From Odontesthes bonariensis (lineage: Eukaryota; Chordata; Actinopteri; Atheriniformes; Atherinopsidae): a DNA stretch of 64,000 nt. The notes under the pieces were generated by a model. That model did no database searches, had not been told where the DNA came from, and saw only the letters and a program-made list of their open reading frames with translations. Below are positions 59,216-64,000 of this stretch, piece by piece; the stretch's first letter is position 1; each line of letters starts with the position of its first letter. Made by a program: the position numbers and the translations under genes. The stretch spans positions 28,962,197 through 29,026,196 of the forward strand of contig NC_134509.1 in the NCBI RefSeq assembly GCF_027942865.1. Direction: 5' to 3'.

Positions 59216-61017
59216 TCATGTTCAGTCTGGCAGATTGACGAGCTCTTAAAAACAGTTGTTGGAAATATCTCATCCTCTACGTTTGTCTTCGGTGTGGCAG
59301 TTTAAGAATGTGGACAGACAAGATTGGAATTTGGCAACAACTCTTCAAGACAGGATGAAATTGCAGTCAGGTTAGGACTGAATGAGAGAACGCACCAGTC
59401 ATCAGGTGTCTGAGCAGCTCACAATGAGAATCTTTAAAACTTAGCTGATGGATGATTCAAAGGACAAGTTTAACTTTACAAAACATTTTTCTCCTAAAGA
59501 TTATGCTGGTTGATCAAAGATACATGTTCAGCTCCATTTGGCACAGATACCGTTAGTTCACTCCACTGTTAATGTCACAAAATTGCTACTGTACATAATA
59601 TCCACATTGGCTCAGGTCTGAATTCTCCAATCATGCCCTCACAAAGGCATTTTTCCAAGATTGATTTATAATGTACACATAACCAGATTATGATTTTCTT
59701 TCCTGTTCAACATCATTTTGGTTTCAACTCCACAAATACACACGTGCCAGTAATCTGACAGCAATGAAGCAGATTCGGTCCTCTCCATCCCCTCAAATGC
59801 AGATCTGGTAGCATGCTTTAGTACACACACTAAGAACTGTAAGCACTGATAGTCCAAGGTGTGTGGCTCAGTAGAAAGCATGCAGTATACAGTATATTTT
59901 CCATTTTACTTTCAAAAACAAGTCCTCTTGTGTTCACTCTCATCAATTCCATCTAAAGAGGGCATGATGAATACAAACAAGCCAGCACGGCAGACCGCAC
60001 ATCTCAAACAGACATCAAGGAATCACTATTATTTTTTTGTGTGCGTTTTGAGTTTTTTCTACATTACAAAAATAAGTGTTTGGTGTGCTTTGATGCATGT
60101 GGATATTGGTCTAATACATTCCTTGGCAGCCTACATACATTGTTTTTTATGGAGTGGCCAAATTTTGTCTCTCCACTAGTTTAGGCACTGAGCTGGTCAA
60201 TGTTAAGGACACCAAAAACAACGAATACAAAAGACAACTTTGTTACGCGAAAACAAGGAGAGGACTCTGAAGAAGAAATGTTTATCTCACGTGAATTTAC
60301 TAAAAATTAAGAAATTGAAGATTGCACATTTGTGACTAAAACTGAATTGTAATTTGTTTTTTTTTTTAACATTATTTTTTATTATAAAACAACTGCGCTT
60401 GGTAACGAAGAGAATTGGAGGTTTGACCTGAATAAAAAAGTAGTCCATCTTTTAACAGCTGGCAGTGAATGATCCAAATGACTTTGCTTTACGTTGTCAT
60501 GAACTCTACTGAGTAGCATATTCACGGTCCCACCGACTACTGCTTACTACCTTGAGGAACTGGGATGAAAATCTCACAATATCTCCATCCGTCATCCCAC
60601 TATGTGTCCTTTTCACCTTGTAAGTAGCCAGACTTTCCAGTCGAACATTAAGATCCTGTCATTACTTCAAGTGTCTTCTTTCTTCCAGTCCACCTCGTGA
60701 AGGAGAAGCACCAGTCTCCAACCCTCACAGGACTATCTTCTCATCTTAAATACATCTATATATACGTCACTTGCATTGATTTGCATTGAGTTTTTCTTGT
60801 TTCAGTGTCTGTCATGATACCTGCAGTCTTTGCCTTAGAAAGAGGCTGTGCGCTGAGGTGCAGGCTCACTGAGAAATGAAAACAATTAAAAAATACTAAA
60901 AAGTAGAAATAAAAAATGAACATAGTTCGTCTCCCCCTCAGATTTGTGGTCCACATTTCTGAAGCTGTGGGAAGGTTGGGTGAAGCATAGGAGCTCCCAC
61001 TGGTAAATGTTGTGGAA
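59216..61017. other. abca1 3'UTR and downstream flank
   Basis: Follows the abca1 stop codon on the minus strand. Several T- and A-rich stretches could hold poly(A) signals, but none stands out. The small ORFs here have no splice context. No transposon is evident. Confidence 0.5.
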
Positions 61018-63991
<2,974 letters not shown>

Positions 63992-64000
63992 CTGGAAAAG

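Overview
The window is vertebrate nuclear DNA, almost certainly from a ray-finned (teleost) fish. The evidence is multi-exon genes with GT-AG introns, fish-type transposable elements (Rex3/RTE, L2, hAT, Harbinger, Tc1-like, piggyBac and tRNA-SINE copies), and the gene order tmod1-tdrd7-stra6l. Human chromosome 9q22 keeps that order, but there the STRA6-like gene is a pseudogene. Every host gene I can support is on the minus strand.

Layout, left to right. 1-10.6 kb: 5' part of tmod1 (two coding exons, two possible 5'UTR exons, and a GC-rich promoter candidate with a MEF2/TATA-like box at 10240), with old L2, Tc1-like and SINE remains in its introns. 11.9-24.7 kb: complete tdrd7, about 20 coding exons (three LOTUS and three Tudor domains), with a Harbinger element and another DNA transposon in introns. 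24.7-28.2 kb: intergenic, with a hAT MITE and a TTAA-flanked foldback element. 28.2-36.8 kb: stra6l (rbpr2), 18 coding exons that join in frame into 647 residues. 37.6-59.2 kb: a tandem array of three intact four-exon Kazal inhibitor (SPINK) genes plus a broken fourth copy. 59.2-64 kb: the last 11 exons of abca1, running off the right edge.

The most interesting region is the SPINK array. The three intact copies are nearly identical except in the inhibitory loop, where the predicted P1 residue is Tyr, Leu or Lys, which predicts three different protease targets. The fourth copy keeps only its last exon. Its intron is split by a roughly 10.9-kb nest of transposons that starts TG, ends CA and is bounded by a TAAA duplication. 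The nest contains an L2 with a long uninterrupted RT ORF, a TTAA-flanked element carrying a Rex3 fragment, a Rex3 that itself holds a hAT element and a solo LTR, and a truncated piggyBac transposase.

Biologically, tmod1 (actin pointed-end capping), tdrd7 (germ granules, lens), stra6l (retinol uptake), the SPINKs (secreted protease inhibitors) and abca1 (cholesterol efflux) are neighbours by descent and do not form a functional operon-like unit. Exon borders were read by eye from splice signals and reading phase; no transcript evidence was available.
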